64,000 bases of DNA from Deltaproteobacteria bacterium (lineage in GTDB: Bacteria; Desulfobacterota; DSM-4660; Desulfatiglandales; HGW-15): positions 62,001 through 126,000 of the forward strand of contig JAGVAP010000121.1 of assembly GCA_020060215.1 (NCBI GenBank), written 5' to 3'. Below are positions 16,483 through 24,744 of the stretch, piece after piece. The position numbers were made by a program, and so were the translations under genes. Position 1 is the first letter of the stretch. The number at the start of each line of letters is the position of its first letter. The notes under the pieces are model-generated. The model did not search any database. It saw nothing but the letters and a program-made list of their open reading frames with translations, and was not told where the DNA came from.

Positions 16483-18897
16483 TTACCCCATGAGCGTTAC
16501 GGTTCCCCGGTCCCCATCCACCCTGATCCGCCGGCCGGTTTGTATGAACCGGGTTGCACCCCTGGAATTCAATACCGCGGGGATGCCGTACTCGCGGCTG
16601 ATGACGGCTGCGTGGGAGAGGACCCCGCCCACCTCGGTCACCACGGCCGAGACCATGCCCAGGACGGGTGTCCAGGCCGGGTCGGTGAAGCGCGTGACCA
16701 GGACCTCCCCGGCCCTGATCCTGTCCACCTCCCCAAGGTCCTCGACAATCCGGGCAGGCCCCTCATAGACTCCCGGGCTGCAGCCGATCCCTTTCAGGAG
16801 GTTCATGCCCTCGGCGGGCTCCTCATCCCCCCCATCGGCCCCCTCCGATGGACGGTGACCGAATTCATTGGGCGGGGTGAAATCCTTGAACGACTCGTAC
16901 ATCCTCCTGCGGAAATCGATCTTGCCGCGGATGGTCCTTCTTTGGACATGCCGCCGATTTCGCAGTACATCGAGAAGCTCTTCGATGTGCAGGAAAAAGA
17001 CGTCCTCCCTCTCCCTGAAGATCCCCATGTCGACGAGGCGGCGGCCGGCTTCGAGCAGGAAGCGTCGAACGACATAGTAGCTTCGGGTCGAGAATTCCCG
17101 CATCTGCTCCTTGCTCACCATGAAGTTTCGGAGCTGCTCCAGCATCCTTGGGAACGACCTGCGGTACAACCGTTTCGAAAGGAAGGGGCCGTTCTCGATC
17201 CGGAGCATGACCTCGCAAAGGGCCCTGGAGTACCTATCCCGCTGCTCCTTCCTCGTCTCTTCCGGGTCTGCCGGCGCTATCCCGGTCCTCAGGAGCGAAT
17301 CCACCCGTGACATCACGATCTCAGGGGCCTCCGACCACCTGGGGGTCTTCAGATCCAGGGCGGTATCGCCATGAAAGTAGAATCGACGGATGAACTCGCC
17401 GAAGACCTTCTGCCACTCCGGGGATCGGCGGGAGTGGGTGCGGGCCGTCCTGCAGAGCTCGACCATGCCCTCCTGAATCCGCAGATGCGAGATGTCGCTG
17501 AGGCCCAGCATGAGCTCCAGGAGAGGGGTGGCGCCGCCGATCCTGCGGTCCATTTTCAGGAGAAACTTCTTGAAGTCGGCCTGGAAGTTGGCGTTGTTGT
17601 AGAGGGATCGGAAATAGGAGGTCTCCGTGACCACATAGTACCTTTCGATCATCCTCTCCATGCCGGAGAGGAACTCTTCATGGGTGCAGGTCACCGCCCG
17701 GTCGATCTCCCTGCGGACGCGGCGGTCCATCGATTCGAAACGTTTCTTGAACCCTTCGATCATGCGCCGGCACCGGGAGTATTCCAGCCGCAACCCGATC
17801 GCGATGGGGACGGCCCGGAGGAGTGTCTTCCAGTTCACCGGGGTGACATGAGGTCCTCCGGCGCCGTACCCCTTCTCGATCCCCAGTTCCTGGTCGAGGT
17901 GCCTTTCATCGAAGCCGGGGATCTTGAACAGGGCCTCCTTGATGATCCCGACGTTCCAGTAGGCCCGGCCATAGCATCGGGTCATCCACCCCGCATGGGT
18001 GTTGCGCCTGATGAGCCGGAGGCTGGAGAGATACCGGTCCATGCTCTCGCTGAAGCAGCGGCGGTAGAGAGAGAACATCATGGGCGTGCAGACGGTCGAA
18101 GAGATCCCGCCATCCTTGAAATCCGCATTGGTATATTCCCCGAGATCCGTGCGCCATCGAATCCGGGTGATGGGGCGGGCCTGCAGGATCCAGAGCTTCC
18201 CGCCACGGTCGATCGCCCACTCCACGTCCTGGGGAGACCGCAACAAGGATTGAATCTCCAGGAGGCGATCCCGTATCTCCCGGACCCGGGAATCAGAAAG
18301 CCGGATATCCTCGTCGCCGGGATGACGGGAGACCGTCTCCAGGGTATCGAAGGCGATCGCGTACCGGGTGGGCGATGTATGGCCGGACACGAGCCGCTCC
18401 CCGGAGCCGGAGCAGACCTCGAGGAGGAAATGCTCTTCCTTTCCGTCCATGGGGTCCATGGAGAACGCCACCCCCGCATAGCGCACATCCACCATCTTCT
18501 GAACGAGCACCGAAAAGGAGGGCCCGCCGACCCCCTCTGGTGAAAGGTCCCTCGACCTGAGATAGACCTTCACGCGGCGGCTGTTCGCCGATTCCATGCA
18601 GGCCTCGATGCAGCGGGTCAGCTCCGCCGGTGAAGAGACCTGGAGGTAGGTCTCATACTGCCCGGCAAAGCTCGCACCCTGGAGATCCTCGAGGTGTCCG
18701 CTCGAACGTACGGCCACGGGAAATCCCCCGATCCTCTCGACCGCGCCGAGGATGTCTCTCGGCGGCTTTCCCCCGGTGATCACAAATCCCGGGGGCACCG
18801 GGAGCCCCATGCCCTTCAGGCGATGAAGGGTGTTCGCCTTGGTGCCGCCATCCGGTCCGATGGGGCCGGCGCGGTCAATTTCTCCGAGATAGAACAT
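16483..18897 (-). CDS. PEP-synthase/rifampin-phosphotransferase-like dikinase 1
   Basis: 804 residues with the same plan as the gene at 12417-15068. A PPDK_N ATP-grasp domain spans about 1-250 (GGTKANTLHRLKGMGLPVPP, RSSGHLEDLQGASFAGQYET, DVEWAIDRGGKLWILQARP). A helical middle domain spans about 260-690, and the C-terminal phosphohistidine domain has GGVLSHAAVISREYGIPAV (His near 762). There is no PEP/pyruvate barrel. In rifampin phosphotransferase this arrangement yields AMP, phosphate and a phosphorylated product; the middle domain fixes the acceptor. The middle domains of the two dikinases differ, so they may phosphorylate different intermediates. The start has AGGTGG three bases upstream and follows the aminotransferase fusion gene by about 210 bases on the same strand. 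Confidence 0.8.
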   Translation of the reverse strand: MFYLGEIDRAGPIGPDGGTKANTLHRLKGMGLPVPPGFVITGGKPPRDILGAVERIGGFPVAVRSSGHLEDLQGASFAGQYETYLQVSSPAELTRCIEACMESANSRRVKVYLRSRDLSPEGVGGPSFSVLVQKMVDVRYAGVAFSMDPMDGKEEHFLLEVCSGSGERLVSGHTSPTRYAIAFDTLETVSRHPGDEDIRLSDSRVREIRDRLLEIQSLLRSPQDVEWAIDRGGKLWILQARPITRIRWRTDLGEYTNADFKDGGISSTVCTPMMFSLYRRCFSESMDRYLSSLRLIRRNTHAGWMTRCYGRAYWNVGIIKEALFKIPGFDERHLDQELGIEKGYGAGGPHVTPVNWKTLLRAVPIAIGLRLEYSRCRRMIEGFKKRFESMDRRVRREIDRAVTCTHEEFLSGMERMIERYYVVTETSYFRSLYNNANFQADFKKFLLKMDRRIGGATPLLELMLGLSDISHLRIQEGMVELCRTARTHSRRSPEWQKVFGEFIRRFYFHGDTALDLKTPRWSEAPEIVMSRVDSLLRTGIAPADPEETRKEQRDRYSRALCEVMLRIENGPFLSKRLYRRSFPRMLEQLRNFMVSKEQMREFSTRSYYVVRRFLLEAGRRLVDMGIFREREDVFFLHIEELLDVLRNRRHVQRRTIRGKIDFRRRMYESFKDFTPPNEFGHRPSEGADGGDEEPAEGMNLLKGIGCSPGVYEGPARIVEDLGEVDRIRAGEVLVTRFTDPAWTPVLGMVSAVVTEVGGVLSHAAVISREYGIPAVLNSRGATRFIQTGRRIRVDGDRGTVTLMG

Positions 18898-19018
18898 CCG
18901 CCACCTAGATAGCCGTACGAGTACTGATCGCCAGCAGTTCCAGAGTGCCCCTCTCCGTCGTCAGTTGAGAGATTCCTTGTCTTGAGTGCGGCAGGCTGAC
19001 TAACCATGAACGTCGCCC

Positions 19019-19085
19019 ACCTCCGGTTCCCGGTTTTTGCCGGGATGACGGAAGAGTGGATTCCGGCCCGGCTCTTGCCGGGAGG
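19019..19085. repeat. 'VIPAKTG'-type dispersed repeat
   Basis: Between the aminotransferase fusion and dikinase 1, the sequence TTTTTGCCGGGATGACGG and nearby CCGGCTCTTGCCGGG read on the minus strand as SVIPAKTGNR. This is a well-known class of scattered intergenic repeat in proteobacteria. Confidence 0.55.
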
Positions 19086-19109
19086 ACGCAAAGCCCGCCA
19101 TCCGATGTA

Positions 19110-21971
19110 TCAGAAATCGAACGTCTTCACCTCCTTGTACTCGCACAGCTCGAAGCCCGCTTCCTCTGCGATCGAGCGGGCCCTCTCCACCACCTCTCTG
19201 GTGAGCGGGCCCACATGGTAGATCCTTCGGCCGTTTGCAAGGCCGATGCTGAAGGTCTCCGACATGCACCCGAAGGCCTGCCCTTTCTTCAGGGGGAAGG
19301 AGGGGAGAAAGATCGATTGACCTCCGCCCTCGACCTGGGGGATGCGGGCGATTCCGCCCTGGATGACCATGACATCGGGTCGGACCTCCCTCAGACCGGC
19401 CGGGACGTCCCCGGGAACGCCTGCGTCCACGACCACGGCCCCTTCCTTCAGAAAGGACGGTTCGATCAGCGGCCCGGCTCCGTTGGTGCCCGTAAGGACG
19501 ATATCGCAGCGGCGAAGACGGGAGAGGTCCGTTTCAAGGGCAAGGAGATCCTTCACATCCTTCCGGCCCAGGAACCCCAGGAGATCCTCCCTCCCTCTCA
19601 GGCTCCTGCCCTGAAGACATTGCGAGATCCTGCCTGCGCAACCGGCTCCCGGCGGGTGAGCGGAGGCCGTCTCCCGAAGGAAGGCCGACAATACCTGGAC
19701 CAGTTTCTTGCTCTTCTCCACGGGGGTATGGTAGAAGAACGACACCTTCCTGCAGTGGCCCGCAAGGATGGAGGCGGAGACCGAGACGATGTTGCCTGCC
19801 GCACCCACGAACCCGATGTGGGCCTCCTTCATGTCGATCCTTCGCTCTGCGGCGGTCCTGAGGGTCGCCTCGATCATCAGGGCGACCGTGTACGCGTTAC
19901 CGGTGGTCAGGTTCAACCCTGCCCCGTCCAGGCACAGGCCGTTCCTGGTCGCAATGGAGGTGAACTGACCCAGGCCGATGGTGCGGGCGCCGAGCTCCCT
20001 CGCATGGTCGAGCCCGTTCTGGATCTTGTCCCAAAGCAGGTGGGTGCGCTCGGATTTATAGACTTCCCGGACCAGACCCGAGGGCGCGGGCAGGGCCAGG
20101 ACGACCGCGTCCGTTTCCCGGCCGTTCCTGCCCCTGAGCAGGCCGCGGAAGTACACCTGGAACTCCAGGAGCTCGAACATGTCGCGGAGATGACCCTCCA
20201 GGACGCCGGCGTCCACCTCCTTGAAGGCGTGAAAGATCTCTTTCATGTCCTCGGTCTGGATCACATGGCTCAGGAAGACCGCCGCGGGTCTCGATCCCTT
20301 GTCATACCCGATCACCCCCTCGGGTATGCGATGGGCGGGGCCGATCCTGCATCCCCGGAAGATATGGCCGAAGAAGTAGGTCATGTCGAGGGACGAGATC
20401 GCGTCGCACAGGCGCGCCAGTCCGCAGCAGACCTGGTGGACCTCCTCTCCGGTGGTGAACAGAGAGGTCTCGATCCGCAGGGTGAGGGGGCTGGAGAGGG
20501 TGGGGTTCACCCGAAGGTCTTCGTGTTGGAGCAGGGCGCTCGAGAAGAGATAGCCGATCATCCCCAGGTCGCAGAAGAACTTGAACTCGTAGCAGGACTG
20601 GCGGATCTCGGATCGAAACTCGATGCCTAGGAGGAAACCCTGTCCACGGACTTCCCTGATGACCGACGGATACCGCTGCTGCAGCTCCTGGAGCCCCCGC
20701 TTCAACAACTCGGCCGTCGACATCCCTTCCCCCACCGCGGCCGGATTCAGCAGACCGAGGACCCTGCAGGCGATAGCGGACGAGAACGGGTCTTCTGCAT
20801 AGGTGGAGGTGTGGAGAAACCCGAATCGCTCGACGTAGCGGTCCTTCCTGGCGAGCATGGCCGCGATCTTTGCCACACCGCCCCCGAGGGCCTTGGAGAA
20901 GCAGTAGAGGTCGGCGCATACCCCCAGCCGGGCGCCGCTGGAGAGCATCCCGGTGCGGTACAGGCCGGCCTGGATCTCGTCGAAGATCAGGAGGAATCCT
21001 CTTCGATCCGCCTCCTCCCGCAGGCTCCTGACGAATCCCTCTTCCAGGGGGTGGATCCCGCCCTCGCCCTGGATCGGCTCCAGGATGCATGCGGCCGCCT
21101 TGTTGATCTCCTTCGTCTGGAAGTGGGGCGCCCCGTTCTTGAACCGGGGAACCACAAGGAGTGGAGTGGCGGAATCGAGCGCCCGCGCTATGTCCTTCGG
21201 GTCGTTTCGCCTGATCAGGAGGGTCCGGGTGTTTCGGTCATCGAGAAAAAAGTCGTCCCTGAAGAGCGGATTCCCCGTGACGCTCAGGGCCCCGAGCGTC
21301 TTGCCGTGGAATCCCCCTTCGACGGCGAGGAGATGAGGGGCGGCAAAGAGGACCTCCCTGTTGTGCTGCTCCAGGAGATCGACGGCATGGTCGAGATCGG
21401 CGATCCTGTCCAGTTTGAAGAACAACCCTTCAGGGAGCACTCCCTCCCGGCAGACCTGCCGGATGCGGTCGAGCAGGGCCCCTTGGCCTTCAGGGGCAAG
21501 GTTTTCCAGGTGCTTCCGGAGGGTATTGAACTGGGTGTTCAGGATGAAGGACTTCTTCTTGACCCACCCCCTGTGGGCCAGGAGCGCGTGCTTCAGGGCG
21601 GCTTCCACCGCCTCCGCCCCGGAGTTGGCCAGCGTGCACACCCAGGGCCCCATGCCGGTCTCGGCGGTCAGTCGATCGGAAAGCTCCCGGGCCAGGCGCG
21701 CACTCCATTCGCCGATCGACCCCTGCACGTGGCTGGGAGGGAGTTCCGCCATCAGGGACGGTACGGCGCTGATGAGCTCCGGGTTCTTGTGGCCGAGGAG
21801 GTTGGCCCCGTATCCGCCGGTCAGGTCCAGGACGGCCCTGACGGTTCCCTGTTCATCCCGGTAGAGAAGCCGGTTCCCTTCACCATCGGCGTACACCTTG
21901 TCCAGCTGGAGAAAACGAAGCAATCGGCCCGTCAGGGGCTTCATGAACTGAGTGTAATCGGCCTGCACCAT
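19110..21971 (-). CDS. Fusion: class III aminotransferase + acyl-ACP reductase (AAR)-like domain
   Basis: 953 residues. Residues 1 to about 475 form a class III PLP aminotransferase (fold type I, ornithine/omega-transaminase type), with ANSGAEAVEAALKHA, the PLP-binding Asp in LLIFDEIQAGLYRTG and the Schiff-base Lys in CFSKALGGG (near 359). From about 500 to the end the protein resembles cyanobacterial acyl-ACP reductase: GLGQFTSIATRNG, TTGNAYT near 690, NAD(P) loop GFVGAAGNIVSVS near 724, and a Cys in QAFGCMSETF near 901 that lines up with the acyl-accepting Cys of AAR. The expected chemistry is acyl thioester to fatty aldehyde, then amination to a long-chain amine. The start at 21971 has GGGAGG five bases upstream. 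It heads the lipid-type cluster. The fusion reaction is inferred, not known. Confidence 0.85.
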   Translation of the reverse strand: MVQADYTQFMKPLTGRLLRFLQLDKVYADGEGNRLLYRDEQGTVRAVLDLTGGYGANLLGHKNPELISAVPSLMAELPPSHVQGSIGEWSARLARELSDRLTAETGMGPWVCTLANSGAEAVEAALKHALLAHRGWVKKKSFILNTQFNTLRKHLENLAPEGQGALLDRIRQVCREGVLPEGLFFKLDRIADLDHAVDLLEQHNREVLFAAPHLLAVEGGFHGKTLGALSVTGNPLFRDDFFLDDRNTRTLLIRRNDPKDIARALDSATPLLVVPRFKNGAPHFQTKEINKAAACILEPIQGEGGIHPLEEGFVRSLREEADRRGFLLIFDEIQAGLYRTGMLSSGARLGVCADLYCFSKALGGGVAKIAAMLARKDRYVERFGFLHTSTYAEDPFSSAIACRVLGLLNPAAVGEGMSTAELLKRGLQELQQRYPSVIREVRGQGFLLGIEFRSEIRQSCYEFKFFCDLGMIGYLFSSALLQHEDLRVNPTLSSPLTLRIETSLFTTGEEVHQVCCGLARLCDAISSLDMTYFFGHIFRGCRIGPAHRIPEGVIGYDKGSRPAAVFLSHVIQTEDMKEIFHAFKEVDAGVLEGHLRDMFELLEFQVYFRGLLRGRNGRETDAVVLALPAPSGLVREVYKSERTHLLWDKIQNGLDHARELGARTIGLGQFTSIATRNGLCLDGAGLNLTTGNAYTVALMIEATLRTAAERRIDMKEAHIGFVGAAGNIVSVSASILAGHCRKVSFFYHTPVEKSKKLVQVLSAFLRETASAHPPGAGCAGRISQCLQGRSLRGREDLLGFLGRKDVKDLLALETDLSRLRRCDIVLTGTNGAGPLIEPSFLKEGAVVVDAGVPGDVPAGLREVRPDVMVIQGGIARIPQVEGGGQSIFLPSFPLKKGQAFGCMSETFSIGLANGRRIYHVGPLTREVVERARSIAEEAGFELCEYKEVKTFDF

Positions 21972-22146
21972 GACTTCCTCCCCGATCCAAAGAGGCAGCA
22001 GGACGCGGACAAGCGATCAGCGGAACTCACGCTTTTGTGAGTGAAGAGATGACGGTGATCTGAACGGCCTGCGGCCGCGCGTCATGAAGGCGGTGTATAT
22101 TACGCCAAGATGCCGGCGAGCGGAAGTGGAATCTGAAGGGACTCCA

Positions 22147-23025
22147 TTACTCCACCACCCCCCTTCTCTTCCGTCCCAGGTTCAGCACCAGGCATTTGGC
22201 CGCCCCGCCCGCCTTGATGAACTCCGACATGTCGAGGTAGTGCACTTGAATGGACCTGCGCTCGAGGACCTTTCCGAGCCTCCTGGCCTGCGCGCTGATC
22301 ACCACGTGTCTGGGGGAAGGTTTCCCCACGAACACGGCATTGCAGGCAAAATAGTGGGCCTCTTCCGCGCTCACGGGGATGAGTTCGTCCACGTTTTCCC
22401 TGAGCACCCGAAGACTGTAGGAGTCGAACGCCTTCGGATAATAGATGGCGGATTGCGCTCCGAAGGGCATGAAGGCGGTGTCGAGGTGATAGAAGTAGGG
22501 ATTCACCAGCTCGAGTGAGTATACGGGGAGCTCCAGGATTTCACCGATCAAGAGATGGGTGCGGATGTCCGTTCGGTGAAAGTAGCCGAGAAAGAGCTTT
22601 TCCCCCAGCAGCAGGGCGTCCCCCTCGCCTTCGAAGTGGTGGTCCCTGGGGAGAGGCCGGACCTCGTAACCCCTCCGACGGAACCAGCTCGTGAAGAACG
22701 GTTCTTCCCCGGCCCGTTCCCTGTATCGGAAGCGGCTGGGGATGAAGGTGTTCCGGTACAGGAGTCCTGCATTGGCCGTGAATCCCATGTCGGGCAGAAA
22801 GGGCCTGGCCCTGACCAGTTCCACATGGGCGCCGATCCCATCGGCCAGCGTGCTCCGGAGGGTGCTCCACTGCCGCAGGGCCCGGGGGTGATCGGCCTGC
22901 CGGCGCATATCCATCCACGGATTGATCTCGTATTCGATTCCGTAAAAGGTGGGACGGCACATCAGAAAGGCCGGTCCGGGTTTGGGCTCCGAGTGGCTGG
23001 TGCGCTGCCTCATGAATTCATCCAT
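22147..23025 (-). CDS. Arginine dihydrolase/DDAH-like guanidino-modifying enzyme
   Basis: 292 residues of the amidinotransferase fold. Family residues are visible in order: GFTANAGLLYRNTF (substrate Asn), HHFEGEGDALLLG (acidic pair), FYHLDTAFMPFG (catalytic His) and a C-terminal GGAAKCLVLNLGR with the nucleophilic Cys near 278. The TANAGL version is that of the N-terminal domain of cyanobacterial AgrE/ArgZ, which converts arginine to ornithine with release of two ammonia and CO2. Dimethylarginine hydrolase or arginine deiminase activity are alternatives. The next gene upstream encodes the ornithine cyclodeaminase half of the same cyanobacterial fusion, which supports the arginine dihydrolase call. 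Ornithine could also serve the nearby aminotransferase as amino donor; that is speculation. Confidence 0.75.
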   Translation of the reverse strand: MDEFMRQRTSHSEPKPGPAFLMCRPTFYGIEYEINPWMDMRRQADHPRALRQWSTLRSTLADGIGAHVELVRARPFLPDMGFTANAGLLYRNTFIPSRFRYRERAGEEPFFTSWFRRRGYEVRPLPRDHHFEGEGDALLLGEKLFLGYFHRTDIRTHLLIGEILELPVYSLELVNPYFYHLDTAFMPFGAQSAIYYPKAFDSYSLRVLRENVDELIPVSAEEAHYFACNAVFVGKPSPRHVVISAQARRLGKVLERRSIQVHYLDMSEFIKAGGAAKCLVLNLGRKRRGVVE

Positions 23026-23249
23026 GGTGCCGCTCAGGGTTTACCTCATAGTGGCATAAAAACAAGGGCAATGTCGTCTTCGTAAATGCGGCAGCTGCAT
23101 GGATCCTATAGGAATCTTGTCGGTAGTGAATACCATAGCATTGCCCCTCTCGATCTCACTGTCAGTGAATTGCCCGAGTTTGTGCAACGCTCAGGGTTTA
23201 CTCAACCTCTTGTCCTCTCAACTTCTCTTCTGCTTGGCGGCGGGTTGGG

Positions 23250-24476
23250 TTACCGGATCCCCAGTTCGGCGGCCAGCTCATGCAGGAAGGGCTGAATGTC
23301 GGTGACGATTCCGATGGTCTGGAATGTCCCCCGGTCCATGAGCTTGGTGACGTTTGCCGGCTGGATGTCCACGCAGACCACCCTGGTCCGCGCAGGCAGC
23401 ATGTTGCCCGTGGCCACGGAGTGGAGCAGGGTGGCCATCATGACGGCCAGCTCGACGCCTTTGCCCCGGGAGCACCTCCGCCGCATGGCTGCCTGGGCCT
23501 CGGCGGCATCCGTGATGACCTCGGGGAGCGGGCCGTCGTCGCGAATGGACCCGGCCAGCACCACGTCCACCTTGTGGATCACGCAGGCATGCATGATCCC
23601 CCTGCGCAGGAGGCCCGACTTGACCGCGTTCCGGATGGAGCCGACGGCGCGAATCGCGTTGATGGCCCTGAGGTGGTTCTCGTGACCGCCCCGGGTCACG
23701 GCGCCCTCGTGCATGGAAACCCCCAGGGAGGTTCCCATCAATCCGTTCTCGAGGTCGTGTGCCGCCAGGGCGTTGCCTGCGAAGAGGATCTGCACATAAC
23801 CATGCTCGATCAGCTTCACGAACAGCTCCGACCCGCCCGAATGGACCACTGCCGGTCCGCATACCCAAAGGACGGGGCGCCGGTTCCGGCGCTCCTCCTT
23901 CATCTGCCTGGCCAGGGCTCGGATGAGGAGGCCTTTGGGCTTTTCCATGGAGATCTCGCTCCCCATGAAGCCGAATTCGCCCGCAGGCCTGTAGCTCTCC
24001 ACCGCGCGCACCCGGACCCCCTGGCGTCCCACGACGATTCGATCGCCCTTGAGGACCTCGGCCATCTTGATGGTTCGCGCCGACCGAAGGTCTGCGGAAA
24101 GGAGGATGCCGCTGTCCATTTCCGGATACCGGACCTTTCGCCAGCGGCCGGCCAGATAGACCCATGTGTCCAGATTGGTGGTCGAGCAGAAGGACTCCGG
24201 GAACACGCCGTCGCGGGGTGCGGGTCTCCACTGCACCTCGTGGCGTTCCACGGGGTCGGCTCCGTATCGGGCGATATGCTGGAGCGTCAGCTCCAGCTCG
24301 TGCGCGTCTTCATGGGCGACCAGGATCCTGGCAAAGCTCGGATCCTTGGGCCGTACGCCGATATCCATCTTCTGGATCTCGAAAGCGGCCTTGTGGCTCC
24401 GGATGGTGTCCAGGACCTTGGGAAGGATCAGCGAATCGATCAGGTGCCCCCTCAGTTCGACGATTTCTTCCGGCAT
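23250..24476 (-). CDS. Ornithine cyclodeaminase, TIGR00300 (LOR/SDH-like) family
   Basis: 408 residues. It matches the TIGR00300 family: RGHLIDSLILPKVLDTI near the start, VGRQGVRVRAVE in the middle and the NAD-binding part PVLWVCGPAVVHSGG, followed by LFAGNALAAHDLENG. Archaeal members and the C-terminal half of cyanobacterial AgrE convert ornithine to proline and ammonia, unlike the mu-crystallin type cyclodeaminase. The start at 24476 has GGAG six bases upstream; an open frame extends further up but runs through a tandem repeat. Together with the neighbouring arginine-dihydrolase-like gene it would give arginine to ornithine to proline. The older LOR/SDH (lysine-oxoglutarate reductase) name is less likely. 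Confidence 0.8.
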   Translation of the reverse strand: MPEEIVELRGHLIDSLILPKVLDTIRSHKAAFEIQKMDIGVRPKDPSFARILVAHEDAHELELTLQHIARYGADPVERHEVQWRPAPRDGVFPESFCSTTNLDTWVYLAGRWRKVRYPEMDSGILLSADLRSARTIKMAEVLKGDRIVVGRQGVRVRAVESYRPAGEFGFMGSEISMEKPKGLLIRALARQMKEERRNRRPVLWVCGPAVVHSGGSELFVKLIEHGYVQILFAGNALAAHDLENGLMGTSLGVSMHEGAVTRGGHENHLRAINAIRAVGSIRNAVKSGLLRRGIMHACVIHKVDVVLAGSIRDDGPLPEVITDAAEAQAAMRRRCSRGKGVELAVMMATLLHSVATGNMLPARTRVVCVDIQPANVTKLMDRGTFQTIGIVTDIQPFLHELAAELGIR

Positions 24477-24506
24477 CTCACTCTCCACTCCCCATGGGTT
24501 CTGTTC

Positions 24507-24554
24507 TTTCATCCTGCGGATGATTAAATCTTTCATCCTGCGGATGATTAAAGC
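24507..24554. promoter_or_regulatory. Two tandem 24-bp units with perfect palindromes (possible operator)
   Basis: Each 24-bp unit carries TCATCCTGCGGATGA, a 6-bp inverted repeat with a 3-bp centre, and the two are exactly adjacent. They lie about 30 bases upstream of the ornithine cyclodeaminase start. Paired palindromes at fixed spacing suggest binding of a dimeric repressor, but a simple duplication of a repeat is also possible. Confidence 0.45.
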
Positions 24555-24637
24555 ACGAACGGCAGCATAAGCGTAATCCTTTTTGCAGGGAAATACCCCT
24601 GAGAGGCCGGAGCCCGGGAGAGTGCAGAGAAACCTCC

Positions 24638-24721
24638 TCACGGTGTCAGGAATACCACCTTGGCGATCCAGAGCAGGATGATTGCGGAGATGATGAGGAC
24701 CCATACCCACTTCGGTTTCAT
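24638..24721 (-). CDS. Possible 27-residue membrane peptide
   Basis: A short open frame begins MKPKWVWVLIISAIILLW and ends in KVVFLTP before a TGA. A positively charged start followed by about 18 hydrophobic residues forms a single transmembrane helix with an inside-positive N-terminus. It starts 24 bases after the stop of the glucoamylase gene, so it would be in the same transcript. No good ribosome binding site is visible, which lowers confidence. No family was recognised. Confidence 0.35.
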   Translation of the reverse strand: MKPKWVWVLIISAIILLWIAKVVFLTP

Positions 24722-24744
24722 CGCATCACACGCTGAAGTCCGAC

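Noticed and set aside
12417..18897. Calling the two dikinases PEP synthase or pyruvate phosphate dikinase
   Set aside because: Both lack the C-terminal PEP/pyruvate-binding barrel, so the names would imply the wrong reaction.
24507..24554. Possible CRISPR array
   Set aside because: Only two directly adjacent units with no spacer between them and no cas genes; treated as tandem palindromes.
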